A DNA stretch of 6,489 nt from Thermoplasmata archaeon (GCA_021827885.1 JAKAUD010000138.1:1-6489); one strand, 5' to 3'. Shown: positions 1-5,379, counted from the first letter of the stretch. The notes: a model not told the origin generated them from the letters alone. Made by a program: numbers and translations.

Positions 1-225
1 GCACCTGTTGTTGGATTATCTGTTTGGAGATTCCAATTAACTTACATTTTAATTGGTACGATATTTATATTCTTACCGACATCGCTCCCAGTCAGTGTTC
101 TACTTTTTTTATTTGTAATAGTAATACTTATGTGGGCAACTTTGCCAGCGATTGTTGTTATAAACGGTTTAAGAAAAGCAAGAGACCTTACGTTACCATT
201 CATAGGGATTATTGTTAAAAAATAA
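1..225 (+). CDS. C-terminal part of a small membrane protein, cut by the left edge
   Basis: Frame 1 is open from the first base to TAA at 223-225 and gives 74 residues. Two hydrophobic stretches (about residues 13-27 and 32-55) are separated by a short proline-containing turn, and a basic tail ends in PFIGIIVKK, so this is an integral membrane protein with a short exposed C-terminus. The pattern of a hydrophobic helix, then NG, then a PFIG..-type end recalls the C-terminal end of DUF4870/Tic20-like small membrane proteins; that is resemblance from memory only. The start lies outside the window. The overlapping frame from base 24 encodes a Cys-rich, patternless peptide and is a shadow. The function is unknown. 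Confidence 0.65.
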   Translation, partial: APVVGLSVWRFQLTYILIGTIFIFLPTSLPVSVLLFLFVIVILMWATLPAIVVINGLRKARDLTLPFIGIIVKK

Positions 226-266
226 GTTTTAGCGAGCTTGTTAATAATAAAGATGGACTCGAACGT

Positions 267-488
267 GTGAGTAACAAAAAAAGGAAAAATGGGAGGGCTC
301 CATTTGGCTTCAGATATGATCCAGACAACTCTGGGAAGTTGGTCCCCTCAGGGAAAGAGATATCCCTTGCACAAAAGGTCATAAAGATTAGGTATGGTGG
401 AGCAGGGTACGGAGAGATCTCTTCCAAGACCGGACTGACTAAAATGCAGGTAAAGAGGATTCTGGAAAAGAAGAATATTTACTCCTAA
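267..488 (+). CDS. Short protein like the DNA-binding 'Recombinase' domain of large serine recombinases
   Basis: This 73-residue basic protein reads like the zinc-free recombinase domain that follows the catalytic domain in serine recombinases and resolvases: a GRAPFGFRYD segment (residues 9-18), GKLVP (23-27), a helix around 31-43, then a helix-turn-helix at about 47-67 (YGEISSKTGLTKMQVKRIL). No catalytic serine domain precedes it. GTG at 267 is the first usable start. The frame stays open back to 219, and the residues there (ending KDGLERV) also look like a recombinase linker, so it may be the surviving 3' end of a larger gene. The preceding stop is only 41 bases upstream. A weak A/T-rich box at 241-248 would suit a leaderless transcript. 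It could act as a stand-alone DNA-binding protein or be a remnant. Confidence 0.6.
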   Translation: MSNKKRKNGRAPFGFRYDPDNSGKLVPSGKEISLAQKVIKIRYGGAGYGEISSKTGLTKMQVKRILEKKNIYS

Positions 489-645
489 TATTGGACCCTT
501 ACTCTCATCAAGGCCCTATGCCCGACCAAATGAATAACTGCAGGATCTTGGGTTCCCTATACATATTTTAGTCCTAGGGCAGTCAAGCAAGATCAATATT
601 GTGGTTGTATTATTTCCGAACTCTCTGTTTCTTAAATCTAATAGA

Positions 646-669
646 ATAAACAAAAATTAAATTAAAATT
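646..669 (-). terminator. T-rich terminator behind the secreted-protein gene
   Basis: Just beyond the minus-strand stop at 683-685, the minus strand reads several runs of T (complement of aaaaattaaattaaaa). No GC-rich stem is needed; archaeal RNA polymerase commonly terminates at such oligo-T tracts. The rest of 489-682 shows no coding frame and only weak inverted repeats. Confidence 0.5.
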
Positions 670-682
670 GTAATAGAAATCT

Positions 683-1414
683 CTATGGTGATGTCACTGA
701 GAAAGAATTCAGCGTTAATTCTACTGGACCACTGCTAACTCCGACACCATTGGCGAAGAAGCTGCCACTTCCGAAGGAAAGTCCTATGTTTGTTGCACTT
801 GCCAAGGCGGCGCTGAACCCTGCTTCGGTGGCGCTGTCAAGACTACCCAAATGACCGTATATATCAGACCAGTAAGCTGGGTCGACCGTTACGGTAAGTG
901 TTACCGTTATCAAGTTAGAAGAAACACTGACACCTTCACTTCCTCCATTAGGCGATGTAGTTTGAGATGTTGTGTCTCCGAAGTCATATGCAACAGGATT
1001 GGACCACCAATACGTATACTCATTTAGTCCACTTATTGAACCACCGTTTTGACCCTCTGGCAGTTGGGCTTTGAAGAATATTCTGACGAAACTGTTGCCC
1101 GAATCTCCTCCATCAGGGTTTCCAGAGAAGACAGCCGTTACGGGAATTGAAAACGTCACCGTAACCGTCGATTCTGGAGTGATCGGACCAGAGCTCTTTT
1201 GAAGATAGCTTATGTAATGTGGTGCGACGGGCATATTGAAGTAACCCACGTCATCTGAAGTACCTACGTACGTGAATGCTTGTGGAGCTGGATGAAGTGC
1301 CGGTTCCGTTAGGTAGACCACAAACGGCGTGTTGCCGATACCTGCCCCAGCCACGCTTCCGAGCATTAACGATGCGAGAATAATAACCCCAGATAGAGCT
1401 ATTTTTCTGTTCAT
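683..1414 (-). CDS. Secreted Ser/Thr/Gly-rich protein of unknown function
   Basis: It encodes 243 residues. The N-terminus is a classic signal peptide: MNRK, then a hydrophobic core (about 5-20) and a small-residue cleavage region (GSVAGAG, about 18-24), so the protein is exported. The mature part is poor in Lys and Arg, rich in Ser, Thr, Gly and Val, with alternating polar/hydrophobic stretches (for example VTVTFSIPVTAVFSG and NLITVTLTVTV) that suggest a beta-sandwich. There is no C-terminal membrane anchor and no cysteine. The end (a WSDIYG segment, then IGLSFGSGSFFANGVGV and LTLNSFSV) recalls bacterial PEP-CTERM secreted proteins, though the sorting tail itself is absent; this is a recollection, not a search result. 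The ATG is supported by a strong GGAGG nine bases upstream and by a TATA box. Base composition is richer in G+C than its flanks. A surface or extracellular binding role is possible but not shown. Confidence 0.85.
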   Translation of the reverse strand: MNRKIALSGVIILASLMLGSVAGAGIGNTPFVVYLTEPALHPAPQAFTYVGTSDDVGYFNMPVAPHYISYLQKSSGPITPESTVTVTFSIPVTAVFSGNPDGGDSGNSFVRIFFKAQLPEGQNGGSISGLNEYTYWWSNPVAYDFGDTTSQTTSPNGGSEGVSVSSNLITVTLTVTVDPAYWSDIYGHLGSLDSATEAGFSAALASATNIGLSFGSGSFFANGVGVSSGPVELTLNSFSVTSP

Positions 1415-1423
1415 TAATTATTG

Positions 1424-1428
1424 CCTCC
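1424..1428 (-). promoter_or_regulatory. Shine-Dalgarno site of the secreted-protein gene
   Basis: GGAGG on the minus strand lies nine bases before the ATG at 1414. It matches the anti-Shine-Dalgarno sequence and fixes the start codon. It is one of the two strongest ribosome sites in the window. Confidence 0.75.
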
Positions 1429-1448
1429 GATAAATTAGATATTTTGAG

Positions 1449-1459
1449 TATTTAAATAA
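1449..1459 (-). promoter_or_regulatory. TATA box of the secreted-protein gene
   Basis: On the minus strand ttatttaaata is preceded by a purine-rich stretch (gaaaaggaaag) that fits a BRE. Its centre is about 40 bases before the ATG, so transcription would start near 1428 with a short leader that includes the GGAGG. Confidence 0.65.
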
Positions 1460-1688
1460 CTTTCCTTTTCAGTTGAAACTATGGTAGGAAAGTCATTTCA
1501 TTAACCGTTTTCTTGTTGACGAGTTTCATTATGCGTTAGCTTCTGTACCCGTGATTTTGTATTGCTCACTAATTCTAAAATTGAGACAGAATAATCTACC
1601 CAAACAAAATTTGGAACCCTGTTACAATTTTAATGGGAGCAGAGCAAGCATTGTAGTTATGAAATAAGGCGATTCAGATTAAATATCA

Positions 1689-1830
1689 TATTGGGGTTGT
1701 GCAACCTGATGCACACGAAGGGAAATTCACTGAGGCATCTAACAACATAAGGTAACGAAACCGGTCGGTTTTGTTACCCCCTCGATGGATGCCGATTTGA
1801 ATTGTAGTGCATCCTTGAGCACATACAATA
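1689..1830. ncRNA. Long nested inverted repeat, possible structured RNA or MITE-like remnant
   Basis: Six nested pairings fold onto one axis: tattg 1689-1693 with caata 1826-1830; tgtgc 1698-1702 with gcaca 1819-1823; gatgcac 1708-1714 with gtgcatc 1807-1813; aattca 1724-1729 with tgaatt 1798-1803; ggcatct 1734-1740 with ggatgcc 1787-1793 (one T-G pair); ggtaacgaaacc 1751-1762 with ggttttgttacc 1767-1778 (one G-T pair), closed by the loop ggtc at 1763-1766. The arms are all in register, which is not expected from chance. A TATA box lies just outside the right end and could start a minus-strand transcript at the base of the hairpin. Alternatives are a decayed inverted-repeat mobile element or a protein-binding cruciform site. 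I recognise no known RNA family. Whether it is transcribed is inference. Confidence 0.45.
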
Positions 1831-1840
1831 GAAAATTATA

Positions 1841-1853
1841 CTTTTATATATTT
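1841..1853 (-). promoter_or_regulatory. TATA box next to the long inverted repeat
   Basis: cttttatatattt on the plus strand reads aaatatataaaag on the minus strand. Used leftward, it would start RNA at about 1821, at the outer stems of the inverted repeat. It also matches the archaeal consensus rightward (start near 1872, on the palindrome gttgtcacaac), so the direction is uncertain. Confidence 0.4.
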
Positions 1854-1958
1854 CTGCCATAGAAACAGAAAGTTGTCACAACCTGTCATGTACTGATATA
1901 TATCTCAGAATACAAGACCCTCTTTACCTGTACTCAGACTAGACTAAGTGATAATGTT

Positions 1959-1966
1959 CTTATATG
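1959..1966 (+). promoter_or_regulatory. Possible TATA box of the 75-residue membrane protein gene
   Basis: cttatatg centred near 1963 would place the transcript start at about 1989, giving a leader of some 20 bases before the ATG at 2008. No clear Shine-Dalgarno site is present in that leader. Confidence 0.35.
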
Positions 1967-2007
1967 GATCGTCGTTGGTGTAGTGTGCAATACAGGACTA
2001 TGCCCAA

Positions 2008-2235
2008 ATGAATCGCATAATCAGGGAAGCAACTAGTGTCGTGTTTTTGATATTGGCGATTATCGTAAGTGTCCTGGCTTTTGTATATCCTAGCTATAAG
2101 CTAAAACTTTCGTTCGTTGCTGGACTGTTAGCCTTCATAGCTATGTATATATCAAGATATCCACCTTCGATATGGCTCAAGCTCTTATTTACAGTGCTGT
2201 GGATATCATTTGTCTACACAACGCTCCCAGGCTGA
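2008..2235 (+). CDS. Small three-helix membrane protein, unknown function
   Basis: It encodes 75 residues with three hydrophobic segments at about 9-27, 34-49 and 55-72, linked by short loops containing Lys, Arg, Tyr and Pro (YPSYKLKL and SRYPPS). The charged N-terminus (MNRIIRE) and basic first loop suggest a membrane protein with little soluble part. A stop lies 27 bases upstream in frame, and ATG 2008 is the only ATG after it, so the start is well constrained. It ends 39 bases before the broken methyltransferase gene on the same strand. That could reflect a shared transcript, but the methyltransferase has its own promoter-like box, so a functional link is not shown. I recognise no family. 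Confidence 0.6.
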   Translation: MNRIIREATSVVFLILAIIVSVLAFVYPSYKLKLSFVAGLLAFIAMYISRYPPSIWLKLLFTVLWISFVYTTLPG

Positions 2236-2244
2236 TTAGATACT

Positions 2245-2252
2245 CTTTTAAT
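2245..2252 (+). promoter_or_regulatory. Possible TATA box of the broken methyltransferase gene
   Basis: cttttaat is centred about 26 bases before the ATG at 2275, the spacing expected for a leaderless archaeal transcript. No Shine-Dalgarno site is needed or seen. Confidence 0.35.
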
Positions 2253-2274
2253 CCTCAATGAAAATACAGTCTGG

Positions 2275-3918
2275 ATGAACAGGCTCTATTACGGGGATAA
2301 TCTCGAAGTTCTCAGGAAATATATTCCGGACGAATCTGTAGATCTCATTTACCTGGATCCTCCGTTTAACTCACAGGCGGATTATAACCTACTTTACAAG
2401 GAACAGAACGGGACTAAGTCGGCTTCCTAGATCAAAGTATTCTCAGATTTCTGGCACTGGGATCAGGAAGCCCAACTGACTTATGAATTTCTTATTCAGG
2501 AATCGAAAATTCCAGTTGATCTAAAGAAGTTGCTAGCCGCTCTTGAGGGTTTCTTGGGACATAATGACCTCAGTGCGTACTTGGTGATGATGTCCGTTAG
2601 ATTGGTGGAATTGAAGAGGGTTCTGAAATTGACAGGGTCCCTTTACCTCCACTGTGATCCAACTGCGAGTCACTACCTAAAAACAGTTCTTGATGCAATT
2701 TTTGGTCCCGAGCACTTTGTGAATGAAATAATCTGGCAGAGAACCAATGCAAAAGGTTTGGCATTTACGAAACTCCCAAACAATCACGATGTTATTTTCG
2801 TATATTCCAAGACAGATAAGTGGACTTGGAATCGTCAATACATTCCTCATGACCCAGACTACCTCGAAAACTTTTACAGATATGTGGAACAGGGAACCGG
2901 AAGGAGATACAGTCTTGCCGATCTCACAAATCCGAACAAGAATAGACCGAACCTTACTTATGAATTCCTAGGAGTAACCCGGGTCTGGAGATGGACAAAA
3001 GAAAGAATGATGGAGGCCAACAACAAGGGACTCCTTGTTCAGAGTCGACCTGGATCCGTTCCAAGACTTAAACGCTATTTGGACGAACAAGAAGGGACTC
3101 CGATCGGTGACGTCTGGATAGATATACACCCTATTCAGTCGCGTCGCAGGGAAATGAAAATCTAGGGTATCAGACCCAAAAGCCTCTAGCATTGCTTGAG
3201 AGAATTATCTCAATGGCAACCAATGAAGGGGACGTCGTCTTAGATCCATTCTGTGGTTGTGGAACTGCCCTTGATGCAGCCGAGAAGCTGCACAGGCAGT
3301 GGATAGGGATAGACATCACCCACCTTGCCATCAATGTAATCAAAAAAAGGTTAAAGGAGAGATATCCGGACGTGAAGTTTGAGGTCATTGGCGAGCCCAC
3401 TGATCTGGAAGGAGCGAAGGAGCTCGCAAAGCAGGACCGTTACCAATTCCAGTGGTGGGCCTGTTCGCTGATTGAAGCCACTCCATACGAGAATAAGAAG
3501 AAAGGAGCAGATACCGGGATAGACTGCGTTCTTTACAACCCTGTAAAAGGCACCAACAAGACTTACTATGGCATAGTCCAGGTAAAAAGCGGAAATGTCA
3601 ACTCTGGCCAGGTCAGGGATTTCAAGGGAACCATGGAGAGAGAAGGCTGATTATGGAATATTCTTAACTCTCGAAGATCCAACGGATCCCATGAGCAAGG
3701 AAGCCGTAGTTGCAGGTCACATCAAAACGGAGTGGGGGACTTCCATACCGAAGATCCAAGTCCTAACTATCAAGGAGCTCCTGGAAGGCAAGCAGCCGGA
3801 GTTTCCTTTCCCTCCCGATAATTACAACAAGGCAGAAAGAGGAAAGAGGGTTAGTACCAATAACAGCGGTGAACAGAGAACCTTACATGATTTAGCTAAG
3901 GGTAGGAATGATGAATAA
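2275..3918 (+). pseudogene. Broken beta-class DNA methyltransferase fused to a PD-(D/E)XK nuclease-like domain
   Basis: Read through three lesions, this is one protein of about 546 residues. The N-terminus MNRLYYGDNLEVLRKYIP leads to motif IV LDPPFN (D28-N32). A middle target-recognition region follows (about 2540-3135; LYLHCDPTASHYLK, NEIIWQR). Then come LGYQTQKPLALLERII and motif I LDPFCGCGTALDA (DPFCGCGT at 3243-3266). Motif IV before motif I is the beta-class order for N4-cytosine or N6-adenine methylation using S-adenosylmethionine. The C-terminal part has GADTGID (Asp at 3522) and QVKSG (Lys at 3585), the D...(Q/E)xK pattern of PD-(D/E)XK nucleases; methyltransferases with this tail are known in archaea and bacteria, from memory. 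Lesions: TAG at 2428-2430 in place of an expected Gln; duplicated GTCGC at 3138-3147 shifting to frame 3 and stopping at 3163 if not compensated; loss of two bases in the GA run at 3636-3644 with TGA at 3648-3650. The reading frames are 1, 3 and 1 in turn. No fragment keeps both catalytic motifs, so it is inactive unless these are sequencing errors. Confidence 0.9.
3138..3147 (+). repeat. 5-bp tandem duplication (gtcgc twice) that frameshifts the methyltransferase
   Basis: gtcgc at 3138-3142 is followed directly by gtcgc at 3143-3147. Removing one copy restores a continuous frame reading DIHPIQSQGNENLGYQTQKP, which matches the conserved methyltransferase pattern PINSQxxxRLGYPTQKP. Confidence 0.85.
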
Positions 3919-3965
3919 CGTTAAGGAAGGCATATACTTTTGAACTAAGGTAAGAACATCTGCCA

Positions 3966-3990
3966 AATAAAAAATGAGAAAAATAAAAGA
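3966..3990 (-). terminator. T-rich terminator of the minus-strand membrane protein gene
   Basis: Immediately after the minus-strand stop (TAA at 3993-3995) the minus strand has three T runs in succession (complement of aaaaatgag, aaaaataaaa). It also lies in the convergent gap behind the broken methyltransferase ending at 3918. Confidence 0.55.
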
Positions 3991-3992
3991 TA

Positions 3993-4331
3993 TTAAATAA
4001 TCCCGTGCCAGTTTGCCAACGCGTGCCCAAGGTTTGAGAAACTGTCCACGATTGCGTTAAGTCCTCCTTGAAGCGCATTTGCTACCACTAGGTTGCCGCT
4101 ATCAATCCTGTCAATCATTCCCGTTCTAAAATTCGGGTCTAGTACAGTCAGTACTAGTAAAGCTATCACGGCAATATAAGATGATGCTATAATAATGGAA
4201 TCACCGTACCTTACCAAGGCTTCGTAAACAGACTTCGCCGACCGGAAGAAAGAATACAGTGATCTTATGGTCCTGTACTTTGTCCATTGTAGCACACTTA
4301 TCAGTTTATTCATTATTTTCATAATAGTCAC
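3993..4331 (-). CDS. Small one-helix membrane protein, unknown function
   Basis: It encodes up to 112 residues. A basic N-terminal part (about 1-42, many Lys/Arg and aromatic residues, LQWTKYRTIRSLYSFFR) is followed by a single strong transmembrane segment at about 45-64 (SIIIASSYIAVIALLVLTVL). A polar C-terminal region (65-112) has a helix with repeated Ala, Asn, Leu and Ser (VVANALQGGLNAIVDSFS) that may be amphipathic. The positive-inside pattern suggests a cytoplasmic N-terminus. The furthest start is GTG 4331, but ATG 4322 has a GTGA-type ribosome site (on the minus strand, agagtga then five bases) and is an attractive alternative, giving 109 residues; ATG 4313 is also possible. It is convergent with the broken methyltransferase. 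The nearest good TATA boxes are 140-170 bases upstream, implying a long leader. I recognise no family. Confidence 0.6.
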   Translation of the reverse strand: MTIMKIMNKLISVLQWTKYRTIRSLYSFFRSAKSVYEALVRYGDSIIIASSYIAVIALLVLTVLDPNFRTGMIDRIDSGNLVVANALQGGLNAIVDSFSNLGHALANWHGII

Positions 4332-4354
4332 TCTTCATGATCAGACAAGTAGTC

Positions 4355-4449
4355 AAAGGGGAGAAACGCCCTTTCCATCCAGGAAAAACCCAGCAACTGT
4401 TCATGTCCGGGATTGAACATCGGACAATCAAAGCTCCGGAACGTCTGGA
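4355..4449 (-). promoter_or_regulatory. Putative structured leader upstream of the one-helix membrane protein
   Basis: The stretch between the TATA boxes near 4470-4500 and the start at 4322-4331 holds several short pairings: aaaggg 4355-4360 with cccttt 4369-4374, and two interleaved 6-bp pairs, tgttca 4398-4403 with tgaaca 4414-4419 and tgtccg 4404-4409 with cggaca 4421-4426, which have pseudoknot topology. A ctcc/ggag pair lies at 4434-4450. With the T-rich 4451-4631 to its right, the whole gap 4332-4675 has no convincing gene. A regulatory leader or separate small RNA is possible; no known riboswitch class is recognised. Confidence 0.3.
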
Positions 4450-4467
4450 GGCACTTCTTACCTGTTC

Positions 4468-4480
4468 GAATTATATATCA
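4468..4480 (-). promoter_or_regulatory. TATA box, nearer of two, for the minus-strand leader
   Basis: The minus strand reads tgatatataattc. The predicted start is near 4449, giving a leader of about 120 bases to the gene at 4331/4322. The box is nearly symmetric, so direction is not certain. Confidence 0.4.
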
Positions 4481-4489
4481 ATCCCATTA

Positions 4490-4503
4490 GTATATATATT
4501 TCG
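4490..4503 (-). promoter_or_regulatory. TATA box, farther of two, for the minus-strand leader
   Basis: The minus strand reads cgaaatatatatac, a seven-base TA alternation with cgaaa at its upstream side that could be a BRE. The predicted start is near 4470. With the nearer box it forms a tandem promoter, or only one of the two is used. Confidence 0.4.
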
Positions 4504-4563
4504 CATAAATTTTACTGGATTAACACTATTTTTGATTAGTTACAAATTCAAAATATAGATTGA

Positions 4564-4608
4564 ACCCATTCCCTGCCCTAGGAGGGGCCAAGGGAACAGG
4601 AAACGGGT
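4564..4608. other. GC-rich hairpin between two minus-strand genes
   Basis: ttccct 4569-4574 pairs with agggaa 4591-4596, and gccc 4575-4578 pairs with gggc 4585-4588 across a 2-nt bulge and a 6-nt loop (4579-4584). An outer accc 4564-4567 can pair with gggt 4605-4608. It lies about 70 bases behind the stop of the winged-helix gene (minus strand), so it may end or protect that transcript, or be a small RNA. On the minus strand it exposes cctcc, an anti-Shine-Dalgarno-like sequence. Confidence 0.4.
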
Positions 4609-4675
4609 AATTAAGAAACATCCAGGAGTATATGAATACTACCAGGAAGTTTGTTATGATTTTTGCAGAAAGTTA

Positions 4676-4951
4676 CTACTCCATTATCTCTATGATCCTG
4701 CTTATCTCTTTCGACAGCCTCTTTCCCTTCTGCGTTAGCGAAACTAGATTCCTCGGGGGATATTTCTTGCTATCAACCTTGGTGGAAACAAGCCCTAGCT
4801 CCTTGCCCTTCTTTATGGACGAATAGAGTTGGTGCACCGGTATCTCGGTCTCATCCATTATCTCAGTGAGGGGAGTTTCTCCATGTTCACCGAGATAATA
4901 TATGAGCCTCAGGAACCCTGACTGCTTCTCTATCGTCCTCAGGACGTCCAC
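4676..4951 (-). CDS. Winged helix-turn-helix transcriptional regulator
   Basis: This 91-residue protein is a single winged-helix domain: helix 1 at about 11-22 (GFLRLIYYLGEH), helix 2 at 27-35 (PLTEIMDET), recognition helix at about 37-52 (IPVHQLYSSIKKGKELG), then a beta wing (53-73, LVSTKVDSKKYPPRNLVSLT) and a basic C-terminal helix (QKGKRLSKEISRIIEIME). The SLTQKGKRL motif after the wing is typical of small archaeal MarR/ArsR-like regulators. It probably acts as a DNA-binding dimer in the cytoplasm, and no ligand-binding part is present. GTG 4951 is the only plausible start: TAG lies two codons upstream and the next Met is codon 32, inside the domain. A TATA-like box ends only a few bases before the GTG, too close to serve it as a normal promoter. 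It is divergent from the membrane protein at 5074, which is a natural candidate target along with its own gene. Confidence 0.8.
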   Translation of the reverse strand: MDVLRTIEKQSGFLRLIYYLGEHGETPLTEIMDETEIPVHQLYSSIKKGKELGLVSTKVDSKKYPPRNLVSLTQKGKRLSKEISRIIEIME

Positions 4952-4955
4952 TGCC

Positions 4956-4968
4956 TATATATTTAAAA
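4956..4968 (+). promoter_or_regulatory. TATA box in the divergent regulator/membrane-protein gap
   Basis: tatatatttaaaa is the best TATA box in the gap. Rightward it would start RNA near 4988, leaving a leader of about 85 bases for the gene at 5074. Leftward it would start inside the regulator gene (near 4936), where no start codon follows, so rightward use fits better. Confidence 0.4.
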
Positions 4969-5061
4969 CAAGTCCTTAATGATTTCCCATTCGACAAGCA
5001 CTGGAGACATCGTCTGGGAAAAGTTGAAACATAAGGATTGACTGGTAACACTGTGAACTGC

Positions 5062-5066
5062 AGGAG
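5062..5066 (+). promoter_or_regulatory. Shine-Dalgarno site selecting a TTG start
   Basis: aggag lies seven bases before TTG 5074. The upstream in-frame candidates TTG 5038 and GTG 5053 lack a comparable site at proper spacing. Confidence 0.55.
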
Positions 5067-5073
5067 AATCATC

Positions 5074-5379
5074 TTGGATAGGCTCAGTAACCTGATCCTG
5101 TTCTCTATGATAGGTTCTGTGGGTCTTACTGCATTAAGTTTGGCAAGTTACAGCTGGGAAATATCGCCTAACATTGTCGAGATCAAGATCGCTAGTGGAT
5201 TCCCCTTTCACTTCCTTGTGTATACCTACTTGAATAGTGCACTGCAGATGCTGCACACGAGCATCCACACGGGATACAGTGTGATCATTCCTGCATTAAT
5301 GGCTGATTCAGCAATATGGTTCCTTGTCTCGCTTGCGGTGCTGTTTGTTATTAGAATGATTGCTCACAAAACGTTATAA
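5074..5379 (+). CDS. Two-helix membrane protein, unknown function
   Basis: With the TTG start chosen from the aggag site, it encodes 101 residues; longer forms from GTG 5053 or TTG 5038 would add 7 or 12 polar residues. Transmembrane segments lie at about 6-26 (NLILFSMIGSVGLTALSLASY) and 78-97 (DSAIWFLVSLAVLFVIRMIA). Between them is a loop of about 50 residues with mixed aromatic, His and hydrophobic residues (FPFHFLVYTYLN, MLHTSIHTGYS), probably outside the cell, with both ends in the cytoplasm (basic RMIAHK tail). It is divergent from the winged-helix regulator and lies 31 bases before the D12 methyltransferase on the same strand, so the two could share a transcript. No family is recognised. 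The ending overlaps a possible promoter (gttataac) for the methyltransferase. Confidence 0.6.
   Translation: MDRLSNLILFSMIGSVGLTALSLASYSWEISPNIVEIKIASGFPFHFLVYTYLNSALQMLHTSIHTGYSVIIPALMADSAIWFLVSLAVLFVIRMIAHKTL

Larger units (their letters stand above)
1415..2007. other. Gene-free stretch with promoters and a long inverted repeat
   Basis: No frame of convincing coding quality is seen on either strand. The left end holds the promoter and ribosome site of the minus-strand secreted-protein gene. Between about 1471 and 1688 only weak structure is seen (for example ccaaa/tttgg at 1600-1604 and 1610-1614). The nested inverted repeat at 1689-1830 and its adjacent TATA box follow. Two short palindromes, gttgtcacaac (1872-1882) and gatatatatc (1894-1903), could be operator sites. 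The right end holds the promoter of the membrane-protein gene at 2008. Confidence 0.6.

Noticed and set aside
24..218. Plus-strand reading frame of 64 codons
   Set aside because: It overlaps the frame-1 membrane protein entering from the left edge; its product is Cys-rich with no pattern, while frame 1 gives clear membrane helices.
512..600. Interleaved pairs gcccta/tagggc and gatcttg/caagatc
   Set aside because: The pairs are short, far apart and unsupported by a promoter or composition change; chance is the simpler explanation.
2428..2430. TAG read as pyrrolysine or another recoded amino acid
   Set aside because: The same gene has two further frameshifts, the family has Gln at this site, and no pyrrolysine genes are visible in the window.
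2530..3165. Functional shorter methyltransferase starting at TTG 2530
   Set aside because: It would lack motif IV (DPPF) and, because of the frameshift, motif I as well; it is a fragment of the broken gene.
4345..4354. acaagtagtc matches the reverse complement at 6171-6180
   Set aside because: The match stops at 10 bases on both sides, a length expected many times by chance in a window of this size.
4398..4430. tRNA-like T arm around gttcaatcccggac on the minus strand
   Set aside because: No matching acceptor, D or anticodon arms could be laid out around it.
4337..4558. Plus-strand 73-codon frame
   Set aside because: No ribosome site, no promoter at suitable distance, a product without a protein-like pattern, and it covers the promoter and leader region of the minus-strand gene.
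4632..4826. Plus-strand 64-codon frame with aggag just before it
   Set aside because: The aggag is only three bases from the ATG, and most of the frame is antisense to the well-supported winged-helix gene.
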